64,000 bases of DNA from NCBI RefSeq assembly GCF_009847015.1, contig NZ_WVEM01000014.1:55875-119874 (forward strand). Reading direction: 5' to 3'. The position numbers and the translations under genes were made by a program. The stretch comes from Sunxiuqinia indica (GTDB lineage: Bacteria; Bacteroidota; Bacteroidia; Bacteroidales; Prolixibacteraceae). The notes below the pieces were generated by a model that did not search any database, was not told where the DNA came from, and worked only from the letters and a program-made list of their open reading frames with translations. Below, one piece after another: positions 34,697 to 43,770 of the stretch (within the stretch, counting starts at the first letter, position 1; the number at the start of each line of letters is the position of its first letter).

Positions 34697-36487
34697 ATGC
34701 ATCACGAAATTGGAACATACCTGATTACTCCCTTAACGATCATACTTCTCATGTCAGGAGTCACAGGGATAATCATCAGTGTTTACTTGTATAAATACCG
34801 AAAAACGCCGGGAATTTTGTATCTGTCGCTTTTACAAATTGCGATAGCAGCCTGGGCTTTTTTTTATGCTCTCGAATATTCTGCCACGGGACTCGAATCA
34901 AAAATATTCTGGTCAAAACTCTCGTATCTGGGTATTGTTTTTGCTCCGGTATTTTTCTATTTATTCAGCCTTCATTTTGCCTATAAGCAGCACCGAATAA
35001 ATGCGACTCTATTGGCCTTGTTATTTGGATTATCTACAATTTTCTTAATTTCAGTTACCACCAATAATTACCATTTCCTACATTGGAAATCTTATCATAT
35101 CGATCCGAAATTAAACACCACAATATACACGTACGGGATATCATTCTGGCTTGTTTTTGCTTTCAACTACATCTTGTTAACCTTAAGTATAGCCAACATC
35201 ATTCCGTTAATCTTTAAGTACCCGGAAAACTACCAGCAGCAAATCATTTTCATCGTTATCGCCTGTGTGTTTCCGGTGGTTGGCAATGTGATGTATGTTT
35301 TCAATGTGGGACCGATACAGGGTTTCGACTGGACTCCAATTTTCTTTGCTTTTTCCGGAGTTATTCTAACATACATCAATCTGCGATTTGGCATATTCGA
35401 TCTGGGTCCAATTGCCCGAAACAAACTATTAGCCATTTTACCCGATGGAGTTATTATTGTTGATAAACACCGTCGGATTGCAGATGTGAACCCAGCCTTT
35501 CTGGAGCTCACACACCGCAGCAAAAATGATACAATTGGGAAATCGCTGGCAGATGTGTTCCCTAAACAGAAATCATTGATTGACCAACTCGCCCCAAAGG
35601 AACAAATCGAATCGATGGAACTGGAAGCAGAGCTAAATGGCCAAGTTACCTACTTTGATATTCGGGTTACTTCACTGTTTGATCAAGCGAATCAGATGAA
35701 TGGAAAACTGATTGTTTTGCGGAATATTACCGAAAAAACGATTTATCAGCAATCCATTCAAGAAACGAATCAGCAATTAAAAAAAGAGATTGAAGAAAAG
35801 AAAAAACTGATCGCTGACTTGGATGCTTTTGATCACACGGTGGCTCACGATTTAAAAAACGTGATTGGAGCTATTGTGACGTCCAACGATTTACTGAAAC
35901 TTGAAATTGAGAACAAGAATTATCAAAATCTGGAAGAAATAATTGAACTGATCCAGCTTTCGGCGAACAAATCCTTTCATGTCATAAAAGAGCTGTTGAC
36001 AATGGCCAGTGTTCGCCAGCAGGATATGAAAAGAGAGCAGGTAGACATGGCTGGTATACTAAAAGAATGTGAGATTCGCCTGGACGACATGATTAAAACG
36101 TCGAAAGTCACCATCATCAAACCCAAAGAATGGCCCACAGCTCTTGGCTATTCCCCATGGATTGAGGAGGTGTGGGTTAATTATATCAGCAATGCCATCA
36201 AGTATGGCGGAAAACCTCCGGTTCTCGAACTAGGGGCAAAACAATTCTACCGTGAGAAGAAAATTCGTTATTGGATAAAGGACAATGGCAATGGATTGCC
36301 AAAACAAGACCAGACAAAGCTGTTCAAAAAATACGAGCGATTCAACCAAACACATATCGAAGGAACCGGACTCGGTCTGTCAATTGTCAAACGAATTGTG
36401 GAGAAGCTCGGTGGAGAAGTTGGTGTAATTAGTGCCGGAATTAACGGTGAAGGCTGCATCTTTTATTTCACGTTACCTCAAGAATAA
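34697..36487 (+). CDS. Sensor histidine kinase with N-terminal 7TM region and PAS domain
   Basis: 596 residues. Residues about 1-235 hold seven hydrophobic helices typical of the histidine-kinase N-terminal 7TM domain; a PAS domain covers about 250-350 (ILPDGVIIVDKHRRIADVNP); a coiled coil leads to HisKA with DHTVAHDLKN (His384), and the ATPase has WVNYISNAIKYGG, DNGNGLP and GTGLGLSIV. No response regulator lies nearby, so it is an orphan kinase. The signal is unknown. Confidence 0.9.
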   Translation: MHHEIGTYLITPLTIILLMSGVTGIIISVYLYKYRKTPGILYLSLLQIAIAAWAFFYALEYSATGLESKIFWSKLSYLGIVFAPVFFYLFSLHFAYKQHRINATLLALLFGLSTIFLISVTTNNYHFLHWKSYHIDPKLNTTIYTYGISFWLVFAFNYILLTLSIANIIPLIFKYPENYQQQIIFIVIACVFPVVGNVMYVFNVGPIQGFDWTPIFFAFSGVILTYINLRFGIFDLGPIARNKLLAILPDGVIIVDKHRRIADVNPAFLELTHRSKNDTIGKSLADVFPKQKSLIDQLAPKEQIESMELEAELNGQVTYFDIRVTSLFDQANQMNGKLIVLRNITEKTIYQQSIQETNQQLKKEIEEKKKLIADLDAFDHTVAHDLKNVIGAIVTSNDLLKLEIENKNYQNLEEIIELIQLSANKSFHVIKELLTMASVRQQDMKREQVDMAGILKECEIRLDDMIKTSKVTIIKPKEWPTALGYSPWIEEVWVNYISNAIKYGGKPPVLELGAKQFYREKKIRYWIKDNGNGLPKQDQTKLFKKYERFNQTHIEGTGLGLSIVKRIVEKLGGEVGVISAGINGEGCIFYFTLPQE

Positions 36488-36493
36488 AACACG

Positions 36494-36622
36494 ATGAAAC
36501 GACCATGATCAAAATTTCGCTCACTCAGGAGGATGATTATTGGAAATTCTGTGCGTTGGTGTACTAAACTTAAGAACTACAGTGATGTACGGAAATTGTA
36601 CAAACGTAAAATTAAAAAGCAT
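36494..36622 (+). repeat. Leader repeat copy B-prime (diverged, first of a pair)
   Basis: Starts ATGAAACGACCATGATCAAA and contains CACTCAGGAGGATGATTATT, matching the first ~70 bases of the family, then ~37 unrelated bases, and ends directly at the ATG that opens copy B. Confidence 0.5.
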
Positions 36623-36714
36623 ATGAAACGAACTTGTAAAGGTCATTTACACACAGGAGAATCATTATAAGCGAGTTCCATCGAATACCGTTGAAAATTT
36701 TAAATTATAATGAG
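36623..36714 (+). repeat. Leader repeat copy B (second of a pair, ends at a gene start)
   Basis: 92-bp unit: ATGAAACGAACTTGTAAA, CACACAGGAGAATCATTATA, AGCGAGTTCCATCG, then an A/T-rich end that runs straight into the ATG at 36715. Read as codons it gives a 15-residue peptide (MKRTCKGHLHTGESL). Confidence 0.65.
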
Positions 36715-37002
36715 ATGAAAATTATTGCGCTCGAAAAAGAACTTCCACACGCTAAAACGACAGACTTTACTAAATACGCTAAGGAAGAAGCCAGAAAAGC
36801 CTGGGAATTTCAGCAAGACGGGTTTATTCGCGAAATTTACTTCCGGGCAGATGAAAACAGTGCCGTTTTAATTCTTGAAGCCAACTCGGTTGATCAGGCA
36901 AATCAAAAATTACAGCAACTCCCTCTCGTTAAAAATAAGCTCATTGAGTTTGAATTAATCCCTTTAAAAGCCTATCCCGGATTTGCCAGACTGTTCCAAT
37001 AG
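36715..37002 (+). CDS. Small muconolactone-isomerase/YciI-like protein
   Basis: 95 residues starting MKIIALEKELPHAK; the pattern (REIYFRADENSAVLILEA, then QQLPLVKNKLIEFELIPL, PGFARLF) is that of small dimeric alpha-beta barrel proteins related to muconolactone delta-isomerase and YciI. Catalytic function is not established. An in-frame ATG 24 bases upstream lies within the leader repeat and is less likely. Its stop abuts the stop of the converging helicase gene, with no terminator between them. Confidence 0.7.
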   Translation: MKIIALEKELPHAKTTDFTKYAKEEARKAWEFQQDGFIREIYFRADENSAVLILEANSVDQANQKLQQLPLVKNKLIEFELIPLKAYPGFARLFQ

Positions 37003-38316
37003 TTAACGGCGTTTGCGTTTATGCTTCTTGCGTTGTTTCGCCAGGTTTTTGCCATCTTTTCTTTCCACAGGTGGCTTTCTCTTTTTTTCGTGGAAAGCTC
37101 CTTGAAAAGTAGGATCATCCATTTTCTTTTGCCGGTCGATTTCCCGCGATTGCTCCTGCGCTTCAGCTTTCCCGGTCGGTTCGATCACCACTTCGTCAGG
37201 AATAGCCTTTTCCTCAACTTTCATTCGGATAACCTCTTCAATTTTTACTAAATGATATTCCTCTGCGGGATCAATCAGCGCAATTGCCTCACCATGATTA
37301 TTGGCTCGTGCAGTTCGTCCAATTCGGTGTACGTAATCTTCGTAACGCTGTGGCAAATCAAAGTTGATAACATGTGTTATCATTGAAACATCCAGTCCCC
37401 TAGCCGAGACGTCGGTAGAAATCAGGATTCGTAATTCTCCATCTTTAAAGGCCTGAATCGCATTCATCCGGGCATTTTGCCCCTTGTTTGAATGAAGTAT
37501 CCGCTTCTCCCCTTCCGTCTTTCGTTTGATGACTTTAAAGACCTTTTCAGCGTGTTCCTTGGTTCGTACAAAAATCAAAACCCGGCTAAACACCTCCTCA
37601 TCTTCTAACCAGTGCCGAATCAGATTCAGCTTGGTTTTAAAATTCGGAACTTTATAATAGGATTGTTTAACCAACTGGGCAGGTGTAGCCGATGGAGAAA
37701 CTTCCACGCGCTCCGGAAAATCAAGAAACTCGTGAGTCATTACTTCCACCTTCTCATTAAATGTTGCAGAGAACAGCAGGTTTTGCCGCTTGACCGGGAT
37801 AATCTCCAGCAATTGACGAATCTGTGGCATAAAGCCCATATCCAACATTCGGTCGGCTTCGTCAATCACAAGTGTTTTTATTTTTTTCAGCGAAACAGCA
37901 TTGGCATGATACAAATCACGGAGTCGCCCGGGTGTTGCCACCAAAATGTCAATACCCGGCTCAATCAAAGCTGCGTGTTTGGTCCAGCCTACGCCACCAA
38001 AAACGGCAGCATGCCGAATGTTACTATAGGGAGTCAACTCTTCAATATCCTCTCCAACTTGTATCGCGAGTTCCCGGGTCGGCACCAAAATGAGCACTCT
38101 TGGATCTTCGCCTTCTGCTTTCACCAGTTTGGAGAAAATTGGCAACAGGTAAGCTGCGGTTTTTCCCGTTCCGGTTTGCGCCACTCCAACGACATCCATG
38201 CCCGACTTAATGATAGGAATTGCTTTTTCCTGAATAGGGGTTGGATGTTCGAAGCCAATCTCGTCCAACACCTTCAGAATCGACTTGTTTATTTTTAATT
38301 CACTGAAACTTGTCAT
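37003..38316 (-). CDS. DEAD-box RNA helicase
   Basis: 437 residues with all core motifs: FEHPTPIQEKAIP (Q motif), AQTGTGKT (I), PTRELAIQ (Ia), VIDEADRMLDMGF (II), FSATF (III), STDVSARGLD (V) and HRIGRTAR (VI), then a Lys/Arg-rich tail. Such RhlE-type helicases help ribosome assembly or RNA decay. I start at ATG 38316 because a TATCTTTG -7 element overlaps the in-frame TTG at 38325; transcription then starts at or next to this ATG. Confidence 0.92.
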   Translation of the reverse strand: MTSFSELKINKSILKVLDEIGFEHPTPIQEKAIPIIKSGMDVVGVAQTGTGKTAAYLLPIFSKLVKAEGEDPRVLILVPTRELAIQVGEDIEELTPYSNIRHAAVFGGVGWTKHAALIEPGIDILVATPGRLRDLYHANAVSLKKIKTLVIDEADRMLDMGFMPQIRQLLEIIPVKRQNLLFSATFNEKVEVMTHEFLDFPERVEVSPSATPAQLVKQSYYKVPNFKTKLNLIRHWLEDEEVFSRVLIFVRTKEHAEKVFKVIKRKTEGEKRILHSNKGQNARMNAIQAFKDGELRILISTDVSARGLDVSMITHVINFDLPQRYEDYVHRIGRTARANNHGEAIALIDPAEEYHLVKIEEVIRMKVEEKAIPDEVVIEPTGKAEAQEQSREIDRQKKMDDPTFQGAFHEKKRKPPVERKDGKNLAKQRKKHKRKRR

Positions 38317-38322
38317 AGGCTG

Positions 38323-38330
38323 CAAAGATA
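38323..38330 (-). promoter_or_regulatory. -7 element of the helicase promoter (near-leaderless)
   Basis: TATCTTTG on the minus strand is an exact TAnnTTTG match; a TTGG sits about 20 bases upstream. The helicase ATG begins only six bases after it, leaving almost no leader. Confidence 0.6.
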
Positions 38331-38342
38331 CACTTTTAAAGC

Positions 38343-38381
38343 TCCGGATTCCAATCCGGGTGTCGCGGTTTTCAACCGCGA
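38343..38381. repeat. Pair of intergenic hairpins
   Basis: CGGATTCCAATCCG and CGCGGTTTTCAACCGCG are two adjacent perfect hairpins. Similar short hairpins are scattered in intergenic DNA of many Bacteroidota. They overlap the upstream part of the helicase promoter. Confidence 0.6.
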
Positions 38382-38412
38382 ATTAATTGTCGATTAAAAA
38401 TCACTGCCCCCA

Positions 38413-39519
38413 TCAAGCCAACTTGTACATTTTCCCGGGGAGGCTCGCCACCAAACCTTTAAATTCGAGAGCCAACAATACTGAAGAAACCTTGCCCATT
38501 GGCATTTGCACGATGGAACAGAGTTGGTCGATGTACAAAGGAGCATCGCTCAACGAATCAACAATTCGCTGCTCTTCATCATTCAATTCAACAAACAATT
38601 GCTTCTGTATTTTGGTGGGTTTGTCCACAGTTTGTTGCCACGACATGGCATACTCCAGATCATCCAACGTTTCAATCATTGCCGCTTTATTTGATTTGAT
38701 CAGTTGATTGCAACCTCTCGAAAACAGATCGATATGCCGGCCAGGAAGCGCAAAAACATCGCGATTGTACGAATCGGCAATGTCAGCGGTCACCAGTGAA
38801 CCTCCCTTTTCTGCGGATTCAACAATTATTGTGGCATCAGCTAAACCGGCAATTATCCGGTTGCGGCGCAAGAAATTCTGGCGATCGATTTTCGTTTCAC
38901 TAATAAAGTCAGTGACCAAGCCACCCGACTCAAGCATTCGCTCTGCCACCTGAAGATGCTGCCGGGGATAAACCTGATCCAAGCCATGAGCAAAAACACC
39001 AATCGTTGGCACTCCATTTTTCAAACAAGCTTTGTGAGCCGCCACGTCTATTCCGTAGGCCAAGCCGCTAATTACCGTGTAACCGCCTCGCTGCGCCATA
39101 TCCCGAACCAACCCATCACAAAAATCACGGCCATAGTTCGTGGCATTACGGGTTCCTACAATTGCCACCGTTTTTTCTGCATTAAATTGGATATTCCCTT
39201 TCCAGAAAAGCATGACCGGTGCATCCACACAACGCTTTAATCGCCGAGGATAATGGTCATCCCAGAATGAAATATAATGAATATCATTTCTCAGAATAAA
39301 TTCAACTTCCTCTGCAGCACGCTCCAGCGCGTCGCTTTCAATAATGGCACGAGCTTTTATTTCACCAATGTACGGTATTCGTTTTAAGATCTTTTCGTTG
39401 GCTTCAAAAATATGCTTAATTCCGCCTAAGGCATGAACCAGTCGCCTGGCATTGCCCAGACCAATACCCGGAATTAATGATAATGCAATTTGGTATTTTA
39501 GATTTTCGGATTCAGACAT
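38413..39519 (-). CDS. dprA: DNA processing protein DprA
   Basis: 368 residues: an N-terminal helix-hairpin-helix region (about 1-70, IPGIGLGNARRLVHALGG), the Rossmann core with VGTRNATNYGRDF, VISGLAYGIDVAAH and SAEKGGSLVTADIA, and a C-terminal winged helix. DprA loads RecA on incoming single-stranded DNA in natural transformation. Length and domains are normal. No competence genes adjoin it. Confidence 0.94.
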   Translation of the reverse strand: MSESENLKYQIALSLIPGIGLGNARRLVHALGGIKHIFEANEKILKRIPYIGEIKARAIIESDALERAAEEVEFILRNDIHYISFWDDHYPRRLKRCVDAPVMLFWKGNIQFNAEKTVAIVGTRNATNYGRDFCDGLVRDMAQRGGYTVISGLAYGIDVAAHKACLKNGVPTIGVFAHGLDQVYPRQHLQVAERMLESGGLVTDFISETKIDRQNFLRRNRIIAGLADATIIVESAEKGGSLVTADIADSYNRDVFALPGRHIDLFSRGCNQLIKSNKAAMIETLDDLEYAMSWQQTVDKPTKIQKQLFVELNDEEQRIVDSLSDAPLYIDQLCSIVQMPMGKVSSVLLALEFKGLVASLPGKMYKLA

Positions 39520-39568
39520 TCACGAGGTTTATGATAAATTTAGTGATTCCCTCCTGAATTTGCAAGAA

Positions 39569-40018
39569 CTATTTTTCCATTAAGTATTGAGATAAATCGG
39601 CCTTAATCGCGTTAATATCTCTCTTACTCATTGCCGCCAAACTGACAGATGGATATTCGGCAATTCCTCTTTTTGTTTTTACTTCCAGAAATAAATCGCT
39701 GAATAAAAACGCCTTCTTCACTTCAGCTTTGTGCAAAAGCACTTTCCGAAACTCGATTGAATTGTACTCCTTACCGAAAAAAGAGATGATCGGATAGTAA
39801 CGCACTTTAATCATCTCATTGGTAGACTCATACTGCACGTAATCCAGTCCCACAATTTGAAAAACAATAATAAAAATGATTAACAAACCGCCATTTATCA
39901 GCGCAAACAAGTCCATCTCCTGCCACACAAAAAGCAAAATAGGCAATAACAACAGCACAACTCCGAGATTAAAACCTCTTTTTATTTTCTGTGATCGCTT
40001 TTGATTCGATATCTCCAT
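39569..40018 (-). CDS. Two-TM membrane protein, PH-like cytoplasmic part (unknown)
   Basis: 149 residues: basic N-terminus, two hydrophobic helices (about 17-33 and 38-55), then a ~90-residue soluble part whose strand-rich pattern (MIKVRYYPIISFFGKEYNSI) resembles bacterial PH-like domains. No catalytic motif. Function unknown. Divergent from aroB. Confidence 0.55.
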   Translation of the reverse strand: MEISNQKRSQKIKRGFNLGVVLLLLPILLFVWQEMDLFALINGGLLIIFIIVFQIVGLDYVQYESTNEMIKVRYYPIISFFGKEYNSIEFRKVLLHKAEVKKAFLFSDLFLEVKTKRGIAEYPSVSLAAMSKRDINAIKADLSQYLMEK

Positions 40019-40063
40019 AACCTTTTATTGAATTGTAAATAATAAGCCGTTTTTGCTATTGAC

Positions 40064-40095
40064 TTTATAGCACTGCTAAAAATATCTTAACTTTG
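40064..40095 (+). promoter_or_regulatory. Predicted promoter for aroB-aroA
   Basis: TTTA, 20 bases, then TAACTTTG (40088-40095), an exact -7 match, 24 bases before the aroB ATG. Confidence 0.6.
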
Positions 40096-40119
40096 TGCTC
40101 CGCATTTTAAAACAGACAA

Positions 40120-41184
40120 ATGGCGACATCAAAAATACATTCAAATATTATCTTTTCCCAAAAGGTAGCTGACGAACTCGGGAAAATCGTTCAGCAATTC
40201 CCTGCTGGCAAAGTATTTTTATTGACCGAAGAAACCCCCAAAGAGCTTTGCCTTCCTTCAATCAACAATGTTATAGAAGAGTATGGCATCAAAACAATCA
40301 GTATTCGAGGAGGAGAACCCAATAAATCAGTTCGCTCAGTAGAGCAAGTTTGGGAATTCCTATCGAAGAATGGTGCTGACCGCAAATCGCTGCTGATCAA
40401 TATTGGTGGCGGAATGCTCACCGACTTGGGTGGTTTTGTAGCCTCAACCTTTAAACGCGGAATGTCATTCGTAAATATCCCAACAACCTTGTTAGCACAG
40501 GTCGATGCTTCGCTGGGAGGAAAAACCGGCATCAATTTTAATGGCTTAAAAAATGAAATCGGGGTATTTAATGAGCCGGATGCGGTAATCATCAACACCG
40601 GATTTTTAAAGACAATTGATGCGGACAATTTCCTTTCGGGTTATGCTGAAATGCTGAAACACGGCTTAATTAAAAATCCTGAGCACTGGGAAGAATTGAT
40701 GCAATACGATCTTAAGAAGGTCGACTACGATTCGTTGCAGGAAATTATTGCACACTCGGTAGCTGTCAAAGAATGGCATGTGCAAAACGACCTGACCGAA
40801 AAAAACATCCGGAAGGCATTGAATTTCGGACACACGGTTGGTCATGCATTTGAAAGTTATGCACTATACGACAATCGCCCAATTCTGCATGGTTTTGCAG
40901 TGGTTTACGGAATGATTGTCGAGCTGTACCTGTCAGCTAAAGTGTGCGGTTTCGACCAGGTAAAGTTAAACGAGATCAACCAGTGGATGCTTCAAACCTA
41001 CGGCAAGTTTGAAATTGAGTCATCAGCTTACGACGAGCTTTACGAGCTGATGACACACGATAAAAAGAATGAAGGCAGCCGGATTAACTTCACCTTAATT
41101 TCAACAATTGGTCAGGTTGAAATAAACAAAGACTGCTCAAAAAAATTGATTATTGAAGCACTTGACTATTATCGTCAACTCTAA
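40120..41184 (+). CDS. aroB: 3-dehydroquinate synthase AroB
   Basis: 354 residues with the NAD-binding and active-site segments IGGGMLTDLGGFVASTFKRG and IPTTLLAQVDASLGGKTGIN, and zinc ligands in GYAEMLKHGLI and LNFGHTVGHAFE. Catalyses step two of the shikimate pathway. The next gene, 18 bp downstream, is aroA, so two shikimate steps are co-expressed. Confidence 0.95.
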   Translation: MATSKIHSNIIFSQKVADELGKIVQQFPAGKVFLLTEETPKELCLPSINNVIEEYGIKTISIRGGEPNKSVRSVEQVWEFLSKNGADRKSLLINIGGGMLTDLGGFVASTFKRGMSFVNIPTTLLAQVDASLGGKTGINFNGLKNEIGVFNEPDAVIINTGFLKTIDADNFLSGYAEMLKHGLIKNPEHWEELMQYDLKKVDYDSLQEIIAHSVAVKEWHVQNDLTEKNIRKALNFGHTVGHAFESYALYDNRPILHGFAVVYGMIVELYLSAKVCGFDQVKLNEINQWMLQTYGKFEIESSAYDELYELMTHDKKNEGSRINFTLISTIGQVEINKDCSKKLIIEALDYYRQL

Positions 41185-41201
41185 TTTCGGAACAACAAAT
41201 C

Positions 41202-42434
41202 ATGAAATACCGTCTTTCCAAGTCAGACAAAACCGTTAAAGGAAGTATCGACCTTCCATCGTCGAAAAGTATTGCAAACCGCGCACTCATTATTCACGCG
41301 TTAAGTTACAGTCCTTACCATTTGAAAAACTTATCGGTTAGCGACGATATTGAGGTAATGCAAAAAGTACTGACCTCCAACACCAATAAATTTGATATTG
41401 GCCATGCCGGAACGGCCATGCGCTTTCTGACAGCTTTCCTGTCGCAGATCGTTGGTGAATGGACCATTACCGGATCGGATCGGATGAAGCAACGCCCAAT
41501 CCATATTTTGGTAGACGCCTTAACCGAACTGGGGGCAAAAATTGAATACGTGGAAAACGAAGGTTATCCGCCACTTCGTATTTTTGGCTCGCATCTCAAA
41601 GGAAAAGTATTGGAATTGGATGGAAGTATCAGCAGTCAATACATTTCGGCATTGCTCATGATTGCTCCTGTAATTGAAGGAGGCCTGACACTTCGGTTGA
41701 AAAACAAAATTACCTCGCGCCCCTACATTGAGTTGACCCTGAAACTAATGAAACAATTTGGCGTTCGTTCCGTTTGGAAAGGCAATGAAATCCTTGTTGC
41801 TGAACAACCGTACCAAGCCCGGGAGTTTACGGTTGAAGCAGATTGGACTGGTGCATCTTATTGGTATCAACTAGCTGCCTTGTCTGACGAAGCAGAAATT
41901 AAGTTGAAAAACCTTCGGTTGATGAGTTTGCAAGGCGATTGCCAAATTGCAGCTTGGTTTAAAGATTTTGGAGTTGACAGCCAAGCCACCGCAGATGGCG
42001 TAATAATAACAAAGTCGGCTGACATTCAACCCAAGCATTTACAACTCAGCTTTATTGAAAATCCGGATGTGGCACAAACCATGGCTGTGCTGTGCGTGCT
42101 TAAAAAAGTCCCTTTTCATTTTACAGGCCTGGAAACTTTAAAAATTAAGGAAACCGACCGTATTGCGGCTCTGCAAAATGAGCTGGCTAAATTTGGAGCC
42201 GAAATTACCGAACCCAAACATGGTGAGCTAAAATGGGATGGCAGTTTTTCGTTACCCAAAGACGAAGTTCCTTGCATTGCGACTTACCACGACCACCGCA
42301 TGGCACTGGCCTTTGCCCCAATTGCTATGTTTCAATCAATTGATATTGACGACCCGATGGTTATCTCCAAATCGTACCCGGAATACTATGAGCACCTGAA
42401 GCAAGTGGGATTTGAAGTAACCGATAGCGAATAG
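41202..42434 (+). CDS. aroA: 3-phosphoshikimate 1-carboxyvinyltransferase AroA (EPSP synthase)
   Basis: 410 residues with SSKSIANRALIIHAL (phosphate-binding start), GHAGTAMRFLTAF, KETDRIAALQNEL and TYHDHRMALAFAP. It adds enolpyruvate to shikimate-3-phosphate. The second motif reads GHAGTAMRF where many enzymes have GNAGTAxRP, a usual type of variation in this phylum. Confidence 0.94.
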   Translation: MKYRLSKSDKTVKGSIDLPSSKSIANRALIIHALSYSPYHLKNLSVSDDIEVMQKVLTSNTNKFDIGHAGTAMRFLTAFLSQIVGEWTITGSDRMKQRPIHILVDALTELGAKIEYVENEGYPPLRIFGSHLKGKVLELDGSISSQYISALLMIAPVIEGGLTLRLKNKITSRPYIELTLKLMKQFGVRSVWKGNEILVAEQPYQAREFTVEADWTGASYWYQLAALSDEAEIKLKNLRLMSLQGDCQIAAWFKDFGVDSQATADGVIITKSADIQPKHLQLSFIENPDVAQTMAVLCVLKKVPFHFTGLETLKIKETDRIAALQNELAKFGAEITEPKHGELKWDGSFSLPKDEVPCIATYHDHRMALAFAPIAMFQSIDIDDPMVISKSYPEYYEHLKQVGFEVTDSE

Positions 42435-42482
42435 CAAATACTTGTACAATGAGTTCGATGGTTATCAACGACCTCAAGGAAA

Positions 42483-42549
42483 GTCATCCTGAACCTGTTT
42501 CAGGATCCGTCTGAAATCAACATAGATTCCGAAACAAGTTCGGAATGAC
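42483..42549. repeat. 67-bp imperfect inverted repeat (copy 1)
   Basis: Left arm GTCATCCTGAACCTGTTTC... and right arm ending GTTCGGAATGAC are ~25-bp inverted copies (about 20 of 25 matching) around a short centre. A 67-bp relative lies at 46190-46256. Looks like a small palindromic intergenic repeat. Confidence 0.7.
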
Positions 42550-42580
42550 CTTAATCTTGCAAAAGGAAGCTCGCGACTAC

Positions 42581-42611
42581 AAAAAAAAAGCCACCACCTT
42601 CCGGCAGCAGC
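42581..42611 (-). terminator. Terminator of the YebC-family gene
   Basis: On the minus strand GCTGCTGCC and GGTGGTGGC pair through nine positions (four G-U) around GGAA, followed by a nine-T run. Confidence 0.75.
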
Positions 42612-42635
42612 TTTTCAACGTATAAAGTATCTTAT

Positions 42636-43346
42636 TCAGGCAATATTGGTAAACACCTGTTGAACGTCGTCGTCTTCCTCAAGTTTATCAATCAACTTTT
42701 CAATTTCTTCCAGCTGTTCTTCGGTAAACTCAACAGCCGAAGTCGGAATCCGTTCCAGGTTTGATTTTTTCACATCAATTTTTTTCTCTTCTAAAGCCGA
42801 TGAAAGCGTTCCAAAAGCTGTGTAGTCACCATAGGCATAAACAGTTTCTTCATTTTGCTCAATGTCATCCAGCCCCGCATCAATCAACTCCAGCTCCAGC
42901 TCTTCCAAATCCATACCTTCGTAGGCCTCGAACTGAAAAACCGCCTTACGGTCAAACATAAATTCCAACGATCCGGTTGGCACTAAACTACCGCCAGCCT
43001 TATTGAAATAGGATTTTACATTGGCTACCGTACGGGTTGAATTGTCCGTAGCACATTCGACAAAAATAAGCACCCCATGTGGACCTTTTCCTTCGTAGTT
43101 TACTTCGGTGTATTCGCTGGCATCTTTTCCTGCTGCACGTTTAATGGCCGAATCAATATTGTCTTTGGGCATGTTTTGCGCTTTGGCATTCTGAATCGCT
43201 GTACGCAACTTAGCATTCATGTCCGGATCAGGGCCTCCTTCTTTGGCTGCCATTGTTATTGAACGCGATAACTTCGGAAAAATTCGAGACATATGTCCCC
43301 AGCGTTTTTCCTTTGCTGCTCTCCGGTATTCAAATGCTCTTCCCAC
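42636..43346 (-). CDS. YebC/PmpR family protein
   Basis: 236 residues starting at GTG ([20 protein letters not shown]), with [19 protein letters not shown] and [20 protein letters not shown]. Recent work on the family links such proteins to relief of ribosome stalling at proline stretches and some to transcription control. Here the N-terminus is [10 protein letters not shown], a Bacteroidota-type variant of KWAxIKHKK. A TATTTTTG element at 43390-43397 (minus) may be its promoter. Confidence 0.9.
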   Translation of the reverse strand: MGRAFEYRRAAKEKRWGHMSRIFPKLSRSITMAAKEGGPDPDMNAKLRTAIQNAKAQNMPKDNIDSAIKRAAGKDASEYTEVNYEGKGPHGVLIFVECATDNSTRTVANVKSYFNKAGGSLVPTGSLEFMFDRKAVFQFEAYEGMDLEELELELIDAGLDDIEQNEETVYAYGDYTAFGTLSSALEEKKIDVKKSNLERIPTSAVEFTEEQLEEIEKLIDKLEEDDDVQQVFTNIA

Positions 43347-43451
43347 AGTACAATTATTATTAGTGTGAATGAATTATTTTAAACGACTGCAAAAATAAAA
43401 ATAATCATTCACAATTGATTTCTGAAAGGCTAAAAATTCAATTTTCGTATA

Positions 43452-43664
43452 TTATTCATCGATTGTAAAATAAAAAGTAGCTCCTTCACCATAAACTGAT
43501 TCTACCCAAATACGGCCATTTAGTTTCTGAATAATTTTTTGACACAGAAAAAGTCCAATTCTTGTTCCTCGGAAGTATTGTTTTTGCTCATCTTCCACCT
43601 TAACGAAGCGATCAAAAATATTATGCTGATTTTCAGCAACCATCCCGACTACGAATCTCATCAC
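43452..43664 (-). pseudogene. Fragment of a histidine kinase ATPase domain
   Basis: About 50 residues read NIFDRFVKVEDEQKQYFRG, then TRIGLFLCQKIIQKLNGRIW and VYGEGATFYFTI, which is the end of a HATPase_c domain. The usual GTGLGL box is GTRIGL and the preceding DNGxGI box is missing or unrecognisable (FVVGMVAENQ). There is no upstream kinase body, only 58 bp before apbE's promoter region. I call it a remnant rather than a functional protein. Confidence 0.75.
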
Positions 43665-43770
43665 TCATAATTCATTCTAATATAACCGAATCAACTATCT
43701 TTACGCCCTTAAATGAATAAACTTGCAAAAAACGTACATAATCTGCAATGGTAAAAAACTCGCAATCAAC

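Noticed and set aside
37612..38298. A 228-residue rightward frame opposite the helicase
   Set aside because: Antisense shadow; the helicase motifs fully explain the DNA.
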